Positions 49,901 through 61,500 of a DNA stretch of 64,000 nt are shown piece after piece. The notes beneath the pieces were generated by a model. The model worked only from the letters and a program-made list of their open reading frames with translations. It searched no databases and was not told the origin of the DNA. Both the position numbers and the translations under genes were made by a program. The stretch is from Liolophura sinensis (taxonomy: Eukaryota > Mollusca > Polyplacophora > Chitonida > Chitonidae), in the NCBI RefSeq assembly GCF_032854445.1, contig NC_088302.1, positions 17,231,338 through 17,295,337 on the forward strand, written 5' to 3'. The first letter of the stretch is position 1. The number at the start of each line of letters is the position of its first letter.

Positions 49901-52900
49901 GAATTCACGCTTTGGGATTTTTCGTATCAGTTCGTAGAATTTGACTTGGAATTCTACAAGTCGTACGAAGTAGAGTCTGCCCATATCGAGATCTACGCGT
50001 CAATGCGACAAATAGTACTGTGTGAACGCGGTTTTACCAATACTGGGCCTTCAAAATACCATCCAAACGTCGACATGTTGAAATGATATGGTGCAACGAC
50101 TATTAAACTGCTTCGGTGGCTTGATGGTTTGAGCGTTCGCGTCATAGTCGCGAAGCCTTGGATCAGACTCGGATCATGTCATACCAAAGAATTATTTGCT
50201 GCCTAACATGGCGCTCAGTGCTGGGAAGTTAGAGCAAGGGAACAGGATTGGGTGAGGTGTCGTGCCTGATATCTTCGGCATGATGTTTCTGTATAGCTGA
50301 ACATAGCGGGCATAAAACACAAGACAACGCAGTACATGTAGACTGATCTAATGATTCCTCGAAGCTAAATGACTGTTCATAACTACACAAAAACCAAAAC
50401 ATACATACATACAATTATGTTATTTTTGTAGAATAAAGCAACAGCAGCTACAAAACTTTTATGAATAGATTCAAACCACAATCATTATCATAAAAAAATA
50501 TGAATTTGAACGTAGAAGCAATCATGTATTTTCAGCGGTGAAGGAAAAGCAAAGATGATCAAATATTTTCTGTTCTCATTCCCAGAGCAATCATTGTGTC
50601 CGTTTTCTGAATGTGTCTTGGAACGGCTTCTACTTGGAAGGTTGTCGTGCTTTGTCAAGAGCTTTGGACAGGAACAAGACGCTGATGGAACTGAACCTAG
50701 AGGCAAACCGAATCAACAAAGAGTGTTTGGACGAACTACTGAAAGGACTGAAGCGAAACAAAACGCTCACCTCACTAAAGGTATATCGTACTACCTCTGA
50801 CATATAGCAGACTATATTTTTCTTAAGCCCCGGCATTTGCTATTATTTATTCGTTTGTTGATCTAGGTGTTTTTTATTCAGTTATTTGATTGGTGTTTAA
50901 GCCGTATGCAAGACTATTTTACTTATACGAGGGTTGCCAGCATTATGGTGAGAGGAAACGGGCAGAGCTGGGGTTTTTAACGCCGTACTCAAGAATGTTT
51001 GACTTAAATGGCAGGCGATCAGGTTTACGGATGTAGGAAAACAGGATTCCAAGTGTAAACCAACGCCCCTTCGGTAGTCATACATCATACATTTTGATCC
51101 GCACAGCGAGCTCGTTTGTGCCATTAATTGAAGACAAAACAATATTAGACGGAAATAGACCTGACTACTAGCGCGAAAAGAGAGATAACTCACTTTCGGG
51201 AAAAAGCTATAGCTGTGGACCTCTTTGTTACACTAAAAACACAATACCCTATTAGTTTAATAGAATCTTTGTGTTGAATTCATAGAATATGTATGTTTTA
51301 TTTAACAGAACAATCTGCGGCAATAGCAGAATACATCACTCAGACAACAGACTTTCTGTTAAAATTAACAGATTAATTTTTGGAATGTATATTTGGAAAA
51401 GGAGTTTTAAAAAGATTCCCATCATCGTTCATATAAATTAATGGCTGGAAATTGTGATGTTTTGAGATTATTGTATCTGATAGGCTACCTTCTGTTTCCT
51501 TCTCAGTTATCCGACAACCCGATAACGACAGAGGGCGCCATGGCTCTGCTGAAGAGCATTCAAGAAATCACAACAATGTCTCTCATCCGACTCGATCTGG
51601 GCGTAAGCTTAATTTGCTGGAGTTTTCGTAATGATTTTTTCTTCAATAATTAAGGTAAAATCATGTATACCACTAGCATTAAGTTAAACGCAGAAACTTT
51701 TTCTATTTATTTATTAACCACACTGGTTTGCCGTTCCTGTACTTCTGTTTCTTGAATCCCAAGGACACAGCGTATTGTCATAAATTTTTTTGTGTCATTT
51801 TAATTTTTTTCTCGGGAATATAGGAGCAGTGCGTTGATAGAGAGTTCATTGACGTGCTGATGCAGATCCAGTCGGAACGCCCTCTGGAGGTGAAGTACGG
51901 CGTTGTTCTGAGGGATGAGGCGCCCCAACAATGTAAGGAACAGGCCCTGGTCTCTGAAGACCCCATCCTTGTTCTCATGGAATTCATGAAACTTAAAAAC
52001 CTGCGCCTCATCGATCTCTTCCAGTCCTTGGACAAAGACGGTAGCCGGTCTCTGAGCAACCAGGAGCTTAAGGCAGGTTTACTGGTGAGTGTAATCTGGT
52101 TTAGTATAGTCATCTTTCGGGTAACCTGTAGCTTAGGAAAGTTTACTGGTGAGTGCAATCGGGTTCTAGTACCCAAGAGATTAAGGCAAGTTTTCTGGTG
52201 AATGCAATCGGGTTCTAGTACTCAAGAGATAAAGGCAAGTTTACTGGTGAGAGCAATCTGCTTGTAGTACCCAAGAGATAATGGCAAGTTTACTGGTGAA
52301 TGCAATCGGGTTCTAGTACCCAAGAGATTAAGGCAAGTTTTCTGGTGAGTGCAATCGGGTTCTAGAACCCAAGAGATAATGCCAAGTTTACTGGTGAGGG
52401 CAATCGGGTTCTAGTACCCAAGAGATTAAGGCAAGTTTACTGGTGAGCGCAATCGGGTTTGAGTAATCAGTGGCTTATGGCAGGTTTTACTGGTGAATGC
52501 AATCGAGGACAGGCTTATCGATGAGTGAAATCAGGTTTCGAGTAACTATGAACTTGAGGCAAACTTGGGACTTACATGAACAGTTAGAATAAAACCTTAA
52601 ATGAGCTAAGCTGACGAGGTGGTATTTCAACCGTTACGTATAGGTGCAAAAATAAACATGGTTTATTCTATTTTAATTACGGGTTGCTTGGTTGAAAGAA
52701 AGCCAACCCAAAGTTCTTGTGCAATATCAAGAAATTAATAAGTGAAAGGTGTGATCGTTTATCAATATAAAACGTTTGTATGTACTGTCAAATAATGAAA
52801 TTCTCACCGGGATAAACTGGCCGAAAGTTGTTAAACTGACGACATCATTCATTCGCTTATCGCCAGCTTGACGGTGTCACGTGATCAAATATTTTCACCT

Positions 52901-54163
52901 GATATGATATGCTTGCTTTCAGGATGAAGGAATGCCGTTGTCAGAGAAATCTCTCAACAAGCTACTATCACGGCTTGACAGGGACAAGAATGGTGAGATT
53001 GACTTTGGGTAGGTGTTTTCATACAACTCTATAATTTGCTCCGTCACTGTGAGTTCAAGTCCAGCTTATGTTGGCTTTCTTTCAGGCCGTACGTGGGAAG
53101 GTCTTGCAGCAACCTGTGCATAGTCGTGGGTTTCCCCCGGGCTCTGTCCGTCGTATAAATGAAATATTTTGGTATGGCGTAAAACACCGATCATCCGGTT
53201 GTTTTTTTCACATCCTGAACGTCTTTGAACATGGACTACTCACCTAACGTTGCGCCTGCGTGCAAGACGATACTAAAAAACACATAATCGATTGGTCAGT
53301 TTTGTATTCTGTTGGTTCTAACAATTGGTTTGATTTACAAATTGCTAGCTGTCTGTTCAGAATACCGATTAGTTTCGATTTAGCGCAAGACTAGTCTTCA
53401 AAACAGTATGAAACTTAAATCACCGAAGAACGAACAAAATATTTATAGCTATATACTTCACGGATTCATGCAATCCGAGAAGCATTCAACAGTTTCATTG
53501 ATGTCGGAAAGACGCAAGGAAGTTTTAGTTGCATTCTTGTATACATCTGCATGGGCCCAGTTTCACAAAGCGATGTACAACATTTTTCTTATCGTACATT
53601 TGTCGTACAATATTTTGTACGTCACTATTACTGTACCAATGTCCTATATGTGCGATTATCGTACATGTACGACATCTTTGTGAAGCTGATTGTTGCTTAA
53701 CGCCCTACTGAAGAATTTTCACAAAAACGACAGCGGTCAGTTTAATAAACTTAATCAGTAACCAGGTCATGTACCAAGCTAGTGTGCTGGTTGTTTCACT
53801 ACGAATTATCTGCTTAGAAAACCCAAATTTGAGTACAAACCATTTTTTGTTGTTTTTGTTGTTGTTTTTTTTTTGTTTAGGGAACTAATGTTTGGCCATA
53901 AGAATCACAGGCGGCGGATGAACACGCTGGTGGAGATTACGAAAGAGAAAGACGGGTCAAGCAGGGAGGGGGACGTGGCCAGGGTCAGAGCTCGGCTTGC
54001 CGATCTCATCCGGAAGAAAGACAGAGAGATCCTGAAGCGAGTCCAAGAGAGAAAACTCGTTAGTGCTTTTCCCGGAGATAGAAAGTATATTTTCGGCACC
54101 GGAGTACGGAAAATGGTGCGTCCGGCATCCACCGAGCCAACCATGGCCACACTTCCGGAGTAA
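43984..54163 (+). CDS. Gene C: LRR plus EF-hand protein, LRRC74-like (13 exons; two single-base frame breaks)
   Basis: Exons: 43984-44010 (tentative first exon, ATG to AAG/GTAAGA), 44367-44622, 45294-45488, 45931-46038, 46652-46745, 48241-48291, 48563-48644, 49464-49549, 50586-50780, 51507-51602, 51824-52084, 52923-53008, 53881-54163. Apart from two one-base excesses, lengths and phases match gene B exon for exon, and about 605 residues would be encoded. The head (about residues 10-95) is Arg-rich. LRRs include TTLNLSWNHLRRRG and FLNVSWNGFYLEG. EF-hand loops are DKDGSRSLSNQE and DRDKNGEIDFGE; the second is split by the phase-2 intron seen in all three paralogues. The tail is basic and ends at 54163. 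Exon 45294-45488 aligns to A and B in one frame up to VTPATYF and in another frame from MRNHVLG onward, with an AAAA run at 45404-45407 at the switch. Exon 48241-48291 is 51 rather than 50 bases. No nonsense substitution is seen, so assembly error and young pseudogene both remain possible. Confidence 0.8.
45010..45110. repeat. Short degenerate tandem repeat in gene C intron 2
   Basis: Repeated 'tcatc.tgtcatcgtttcgtg' motifs of about 17-18 bp over 100 bp. Confidence 0.5.
47090..47262 (+). mobile_element. SINE of the main family, head-truncated, with a C-run
   Basis: Starts at 'cccaggaatctttcaccaat'. It contains a run of 12 C near 47,168-47,180 and ends 'gtaaaataccgatcaaataa'. Confidence 0.75.
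47490..47727 (-). mobile_element. Same SINE family, nearly full length
   Basis: Reverse copy, from the 'tatttatttgattggtgctt' tail to 'ccgactgagccacggaggcc'. Target duplication ctcagacttttatatt at 47474-47489 and 47728-47743. It lies in gene C intron 5. Confidence 0.9.
48988..49251. mobile_element. MITE, TTAA-flanked (copy 2) in gene C intron 6-7 region
   Basis: TTAA at 48988-48991, then AGGAGGAGAAAGCATAAAAT. The right end reads GGTTTTCGTCTCCT, then TTAA at 49248-49251. It is related to the 21.3-kb copy but shorter, with the central segment missing. It lies between gene C exons 7 and 8. Confidence 0.75.
50105..50390 (+). mobile_element. Third SINE-like family (copy 2), in gene C intron 8
   Basis: A tRNA-like head 'cggtggcttgatggtttgag' precedes 'gttagagcaagggaacagga', 'atatcttcggcatgatg' and a diverged tail. 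It complements copy 1, whose head is missing. Confidence 0.6.
50870..50975 (-). mobile_element. SINE fragment of the main family in gene C intron 9
   Basis: 'ttatttgattggtgtttaag' to 'gaggaaacgggcagagc'. A second tail-like 'aacgccgtactcaagaatg' follows at 50,978. Confidence 0.65.
52085..52560 (+). repeat. 49-bp minisatellite copied from the gene C exon 11 / intron 11 junction
   Basis: The exon ends with CTTAAGGCAGGTTTACTG and then GTGAGT. The intron repeats 'AAGGCAAGTTTACTG' followed by GTGARN and an interspersed 'caatcgggttctagta'. Donor-like GT positions are 52149, 52198, 52247, 52296, 52345, 52394, 52443 and 52493, a strict 49-50 bp step after the first 64 bp. Several copies keep a good donor, such as GTGAGT at 52149 and 52345. 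Confidence 0.9.
53036..53195 (+). mobile_element. SINE of the main family, 5'-truncated, in gene C intron 12
   Basis: From 'gtcactgtgagttcaagtcc' to 'ggcgtaaaacaccgatca', starting about 30 bp after the exon 12 donor. Confidence 0.75.
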
Positions 54164-54387
54164 GCAGCCGTGAACGAAGTGTTAGACATCATTTAGCATA
54201 ATATGTAATGGCACTGAAACAACTGTGGATGTGACAAGCAGGTCTTTCGATCTGTTGTTCGGTCGTTTTGTCATCTGTTGACAATTTTAAAACAGGGGCT
54301 ATTGACTGAATGAGGAGACTGTGTGCAACACGACATGGGCTTTTTGCGAAATGCGCGAATCTGTGGTTGTTGTATTTAGCTCAAACG

Positions 54388-54635
54388 GAGGCCTCCGTGA
54401 CCAAGGTAGTTTGTGTGCCATGAACCTCCCAACAATGAGGTCGCTGAGAGTTCAAGTCCAGCTCTTGCTGTCTTCCTCTCCGGCTGCACGCGGGAAGGTC
54501 TGTCAGAAACCTGTTGATGGTCGTGGGTTTCCTCTGGGCTTTACCCCGTTTCCTCCCAAGATAATGCTGGTCACAGTGGTTCAAATGAGATATATTCTTG
54601 ACTACGGTGTAAAAAACAATCAAATAAAGAAATGA
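54388..54635 (+). mobile_element. SINE of the main family downstream of gene C
   Basis: 'aggcctccgtgaccaaggta' to 'gtaaaaaacaatcaaataaa', diverged but complete. Confidence 0.82.
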
Positions 54636-54639
54636 ATAT

Positions 54640-56535
54640 TTAGCCCACGTCGTTTGTTAAAAACTCCATGGGTGTGGTTGATTTCTCAGGAGTTCATTAT
54701 CGTAACAGACTATCAGATTTTTGTTACAACTACTTGTTAAAATTTGAAATCTTCAGAGACAGCATCTTTGCTAGCCAAGGGTATAGCATATACTAAATAT
54801 GAGATGATGCGGTGATAGTGATTCATGCCGGAATTCATGCTATACAACTGTATCGTAATACATGTATTTTGGTTTCAGCTAATGAACAATGACGTCATGA
54901 ATCAAAGAGCTACTTATCCTTAATTAGATTTCCACACACGTTACCAAAACATTCCGGGAAGCATTTTGATTATCTTTTGGCCATAGTGGTGTGGAATATA
55001 TGAACTTGGGAATTAAAGCAATTAAATATGTTAATTACCAGAATTGATCGATTGATACATATGCAATTTTAGAAATTCATTTTGGAATCATTGGTGTTTT
55101 TATGCAATATAATAAATAATATTTAACATTTACAACAGCCACTGGACTTATTTATTTATTTATTTATTTCTTTATTTATTTATGTGATTATTGTTTAAAG
55201 CTATTCTCAAGGGGTTTTCGCTTATACAATGGATACAAGTTTTGGAGAAAATTGCGGATATATGGATAAGAAAACTTGACAGATCTGAGAAGAAACCATT
55301 GTGGTATATTTATTTACTTAGCTATTTATTTGATTTTCGTTTTACGTCGTACTCAAGAATATTTCGTTTATACGACGGCGGCCAACATTATGGTGGTAGG
55401 AAATCGGGCAGGATTATGGTATTAAATGATATATGGTATTAAGCCAAAGAGACACCAACAGGTGACCAATCCTTTCATTGGTTTTACATATGCGCGAGGG
55501 TAGCATGGACTCGGCCTGCCACAAGAAGGCATGGACTCGACCTGCCACAAAAAGACATATTATATGTATGCACGTAATGCGCCCTCGTCGTCACACGACC
55601 CCACGCATATATCCATCCATACCTACATATACGATAGTAGTTATTCCAATTTTGTACGCCATACACACACTCCAGATATAAAATTGGAATAGTGCAAACT
55701 ATGTCACATGGATGTCAGACTGACAAATCTGCACGCCTACTGGACCTACCATAATTCCATGGATGTCCAATTCGTGCCAGACAAACCAGACGAAAGCGCG
55801 TTTCCGTCAGCTACGGTTTCCGGTATGTGAGCGAAAATCGGTCATCGTACTGCCCTGTCTCTATGCTGTACACGCTTTTCCAGGATCTAATACAACTCCG
55901 GTAGCCTATCCTTCAAAATATTTGTTGTAAAACTGTTTTACTTATGTGATCTCCAGGGTGGTTAATTAAGATGTGTATACGTAGGAGCAATTATAGATTA
56001 AGTCATACAATGGCTTCTGGAAAAGCACACAGTGGATAGGCGGAATGAATGGACTGGACAATGCTTTGCCGGGCTTTTCGATACACAATATCGACAGGTC
56101 TTACTGATATGACGTCACCCGATCAGAGTACAGCGGTCGACAAGATAGACAAAGGGTCCAATTTTAATGTTTTTTTTTTTAAATGCAATTTTCAGACTAA
56201 CATAGCATAAATATTATGTTTAGGAAATATTTAAAAAGTAAAGTGGTTAGAGATCTTTAATCCCATTCAACATGCACAAGCAATAGTGTGGGTGTGGTGG
56301 CCTAGTATTGGCCTAGTATTTCCTATATGTGAATAGCGGGAGGTTATTGATTGTGTAAGCCGCTTACCGTACGGGTACATCGTGTTTACGCCCCTGTACA
56401 TTTACGGCCTCGACTGGAAGGTGTGGGTGGGGTGTGTGCGGAGAGATGACAACTCATATACCCTCCTGTCAGTTCGTGTGCTTGTCGTAATGGATGAGGG
56501 CTGAACATGACCCCTGTGTCCGCAGCTGACAACGT
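54640..56535. other. No gene recognised (gene C to opsin spacer)
   Basis: It contains (ttta)n near 55,150 and a fragment related to the third SINE family near 55,500-55,680 ('catggactcggcctgccaca' and a second copy 31 bp later). Confidence 0.4.
55310..55412 (-). mobile_element. SINE fragment of the main family
   Basis: 'ttatttgattttcgttttac' to 'attatggtggtaggaaatcg'; a (ttta)n run precedes it at 55,147-55,185. Confidence 0.7.
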
Positions 56536-56539
56536 ATCT

Positions 56540-56945
56540 TGTTCGAAGCGAACAACAAACAAACTGTTGAAGGTAGGTTACATGCTGAACTATCTTTGAA
56601 GGCTTAAAAACCAAAGTATTATTTCCATAGAAATAATCTTCTTCATGGGCAATTTTGAAACAAACAGTGAACTAACTGTTCAAGGTACTTTTATGTCACA
56701 TGATGAACTACCTTTTGTGGCTTAAAAACCAAAGCATTATTTCCATTGAAATAATTATCCGTATACAGAATTTCAACATAGACAGTAACCAAACTGTTAA
56801 AGGTACTTGTATGTTACAAAGCATTATTTCCATAGAACTAATTATCCGAAAAGCCAAAAACAAACAGAAAACAAAACTGTTAATGATATATTATTTTGCT
56901 GAACTATCATTCTCGGCTTAAGAAACATAGCATTATTTTCATGGC
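56540..56945. repeat. About 118-bp tandem repeat, four units, upstream of the opsin
   Basis: Units begin near 'aaactgttgaaggta' (56,545) and restart at about 56,677, 56,788 and 56,877. Shared blocks are 'gcttaaaaaccaaagcatt' and 'atttccatagaaataat'. Unit 3 has an internal deletion and unit 4 is diverged. The first unit starts at a sequence resembling a splice donor (GAAG/GTAGGT). Confidence 0.7.
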
Positions 56946-56949
56946 ATCT

Positions 56950-58515
56950 TTTGTTAGAAGAAGAGAGAAAAGGTTCGTTTTGATTTTGTTCTGTATTCTT
57001 GAATAATAACAGCCTAGACCTAACATCTGTTTCATTCTTCCCAGCTTAGACTCAAACGTCTTTACTACAGCTGATACCAACACAGACTATTTCAAACAAC
57101 GTCAAAGAGAAGTCATAAAACCTTCTGAATCTAGGTTTCCACTTTACGTCATCATAGTCCCTCAGTGCATTTTAACATGAGTAGGTTATGCAATGATGGA
57201 ACAATCCACTAAATATGACTCAAACTACCACACTTACCATGACAATCCTCTGTTGTACATATTTTCGGAAGTAAAAGTCGTCGTTTGTGGATAAGTTTTA
57301 TTATTTTTATAAATCAAAGAATGGTAAATGACTGTAAATCAGGCACATGTAGTTTTTTTTGACCGACAGTTAAGTAATAGATCAACAGAGACGACATATT
57401 TGCAACAAAGTTAGAATCCTGTCTGCACCATTTTCCAAAGGAACCACCAACTAGTTAAAGAGTGATATAAACTCTCGTTCTAACTTAAATAAATATGTTG
57501 TTGGGCAGGTCACCCATACAGAATATACAATAATTCTGTTTATGCTCCTGATAAATCTTTACCATTTTAACCATTATAATGTGTTTCATACAATCGGGGT
57601 TAGGCCTTACATGTGTAGTTCCGGAACTTAGCAATGGTAAGCCGGTCAAGGGCAGGATATATTGGTATACACACGGTAAATGTCAGGTAAATGTTGTCGT
57701 TATCTGGCGATTGTGATGAGCAATAATTCTGATATCAATATCAGCTATAGGAGCAAAACCGAAAATAGTCAGTAATCCGATTATAAAGGGCTGGAATACA
57801 TCGATTGATGTTTCGTAACCGTTCGTTTTACAAGTGGTACTAGCAGGCTTAAAGGAATCGCACAGTAATCATTAATATGGATATGTCCTGCTTATTTTGG
57901 TCACAACATGGGTGGCGCCCATTTCCCGCCACGTTCATGCTATCACGTTTTTTGGGTGTAATCATTTCTGTCAGCAGGCGCTATCTCACCAGTCCACCTA
58001 CTATATAGCTGCTGTTATTATAATGGACTGTATCAATCCATTCTGTTCAATATATCAGATAAACTCCATAGTTGATGAGTTATCATTATCACCCAGTATT
58101 CGCAAAATTTAAGATGGGACTGGGAAAATCTGGGCTACGTTAAATCACCTATCAGTTCATGACATCGTATCAATTTATGTGTTTACCAAATCTGACGCAT
58201 CCTCAACACTTTTTTAAAATTAATAATGTAACGTTTTTATAAGCTGAACTTCTGGTTTAAGCTGTTTCCCATTTGCACTGTTAGTTGGTTAGCCTTCTAG
58301 CCGATGTTGCTGTTGCTATTGCTCGAAATGGTGTTTTTCTTGTTCTTGATAGAAAGGTGCATTTTGAAAATGCGCATGCGTCCCGGCTTGTAACAGCGCA
58401 AGGTCATATTTTTGTTTTGCTCCACTGATTACCGATATGAATCATTCATCACAACAGCACGGTAGTTTTCTCATGTAGTGCTATGTTCCAGAATCAAAGC
58501 TCTAAGGACCTTGCT
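56950..58515. other. Region upstream of the opsin coding start
   Basis: No coding exon is recognised. Opsin promoter and 5' UTR should lie here or further upstream; no TATA box or known motif could be assigned with confidence. Confidence 0.35.
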
Positions 58516-58519
58516 CAAA

Positions 58520-61500
58520 ATGATGGAGAATTCCTCGATCTACGCGAATTTGTCGGAATACCAGATGAGCTATACTGCTTATTTAGGGACAGGAATATAT
58601 GTGGCATTTGTAGGTAAGTGCAAGAATAAGGGGTTTTTTTTAGATTCACAAAAGCAGGACTTTAAAGGGGACGGACATGATTGTAAGCTAATAAGCCAGA
58701 GAATCTTTTAATATTAGGTTTTAAGTTTGTGAATATGCTGTCAATATTATAGAGAGGTTTGACAAAATGAACAGAAGGATATGATTATACGATAGCCGCA
58801 ATCGTTTGCATTCACACATGAAAAAACTCCTGATTCGCAGTTTCCGACGTAATTCAAATACGTATGTATGCTTTTATGAAATTCATTTTTTTGCTCATTT
58901 TTCAGTCAGAAATTTCACTCAGTTTTATTACTAAGGACAGAAACTGTGCTTTGACAATAGTTTCCTTACAAATCATAGCAGGGTAACAAAACTCACAGGA
59001 TACTGGTGTCCGTCATGACGTGCATGGCGACTGATATCCGTTACGCACACACATGAAACATCTGTGTACAGTGGCTATACGTCAGACTGCACAAAGTGAT
59101 GACGTATAATAGCGTATACGTGACGGTACGAAACTCATCTGTTGTGTAGGCTATCATCCCACTGATATAATGCGGGTTTATTCATTTAAATCATTTATGT
59201 TATTGGTGTTTTACGTCGCACTCAAGAATTTGTCACTGAATATACGACGCTGATCAGGAAGCTATAATGTACATGTACTCAAAGTAAATCATCGGCCTTC
59301 GCCACGTGCCTGATTGAAAGCCGCAGTCTAACCAAATGAATTCGAGTTTACAAAATTGTCCAAGAACGACTGACTGCGGCGAAACTCAGGTTTCAGCCCC
59401 TTGAGCTATGCGTAGACCTACATGAAATTCATATTCACCTATCCGCACATTTGCCTATTTTATCATGAGAAAATGCAAAGATTCCCGATGACGAAATTAT
59501 CAACAAATAAACAAGCGTGTCGTTTATCAGAAAATGCATCAGTCAAGTTACCCATTTGGGAATGACCTTCCGATCTTTACCACATTGTCCTGGAACTACT
59601 ATATTCCACAGGAATCTTGTCCACCTTTGGGAACCTTATCGTGATTGTGGTGATATGCGGGAAACGCAAAGAAATCAACTTCCAGAAGAAGCAGCACATT
59701 CCTCTTCTTCTGAACCTGGCCGTCGCTGACATCGGCGTGTCCTTGTTTGGTTACCCTTACACCAGTCTGTCCGGGATGGCCGGAAGATGGCTGTTCACGG
59801 ACGAACTCTGCACGATGGCCGCCTTTTTCTGTTTCCTTCTCTCATTGGTCAGTCTGAGCAGCTTAGTAGTCGTTAGCATCATCCGTTACATCGTCATCTG
59901 TAAACCCGGCCTGAGTGAGTATTATACACGTCGCCGTGATACACGTGTTCATGTATAGGTTAAATGAGATGATGGCGAGGATTTTTGTTTTGAATCAGTC
60001 AGCTTTTGTAGTTTCACTGGTTCTCCTTGTTACCGGTACATTTACAGAACTAACTCATAGGGGACACTTTTAAAGCATTTCGAACCAGGGGCTCGTTTTG
60101 TACAATATGTGTCATGTGAATATACAACTTACATGATTAGGAGCTCTGCAAACTGTCGTCATGGTAACGGTCGTGATCTCTTCATAAGTTGGTTTCATTC
60201 TGTATAAAAACACATCTTTCTTTGCTGTTACGTTGCAGTGTCTGTGATCTACTTTTGCACAAGTACACAGAATCTGTGACGTATTACAATAAAAGGAAAG
60301 CGTACCCTGCCTCTCCCGACTTATTTTAGTAATCAATGTTCCCCCTTACGATAAGTGTGCTTTGTAAGACGGGCCATATTGCACACTGGCTTTCCATCAC
60401 ATTTTCTTTCCAAGAGCCTCGGTTGACTTCCCGGATGATCAACTACACTGTACTGCTGACCTGGCTGTACGGGGTGGCCTGGGCGGTGATCCCGTTGTTC
60501 GGACCTGCTGCCTACACGTACGAAATGTTTGGAACGTCCTGCAGTATTAACTGGACGAGAGGGCTCCTACAGGACACCATCTTTATCATCTGTATCGATG
60601 TCTTCTGCTTTCTGATTCCTCTAGCTATCATTGCCACGTGCTATGTTCAGGTATATATTCTTGATATACGTCTTCTGTTCCAAATTTGTGAGTCTATCAT
60701 AGCCACTTGCCATGCTCAGGTTTTTTTGTTGATATATGTCTTTTGCATTTTAATTCCTCTAGCTATCATCGCTACGTTTTACGTTCAGGTTTTTCTTCTT
60801 GATATATGTTCTAATTCATCTAGCTATCATCGCTACTTTCTATGTTCAGGTATATCTTTTTTATATATGCCCTAATTCATCTAACGTTCATCGCCACTTT
60901 CTATATTCGGGTATATTCTTGATATATGCTCTAATTCATCTAGCTATCATCACTACTTTCTATATTCAGGTATTTCTTCTTGATATATGCCCTAATTCAT
61001 CTAGCTATCATCGCTACTTTCTATATTCAGGTATTTCTTCTTGATATATGCCTTAATTCATCTGGCTATCATGTCCTACTTTCTATATTCGGGTATATAT
61101 TCTTGATGTATGCTCTAATTCATCTAGCTATCATCACTACTTTCTATATTCAGGTATTTCTTCTTGATATATGCCCTAATTCATCTAGCTATCATCACTA
61201 CTTTCTATATTCAGGTATTTCTTCTTGATATATGCCCTAATTCATCTAGCTATCATCGCTACTTTCTATATTCAGGTGTTTCTTCTTGATATATGCCTTA
61301 ATTCATCTGGCTATCATGTCCTACTTTCTATATTCGGGTATATATTCTTGATATATGCCCTACTTCATCTGGCTATCATCGCTACTTGCTGTATATCTTC
61401 TACTAGAATAACACGTACATATTTTTACTTTTCCGAAAAGTAAAATGAGATAGAAATATCTGTCCTAAACAATTACAGTATGTGATCTTTTATACTCTTT

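Noticed and set aside
60651-61443. Hydrophobic open frames that look like membrane proteins
   Set aside because: They are repeated copies of the opsin TM5 exon tail inside intron 3.
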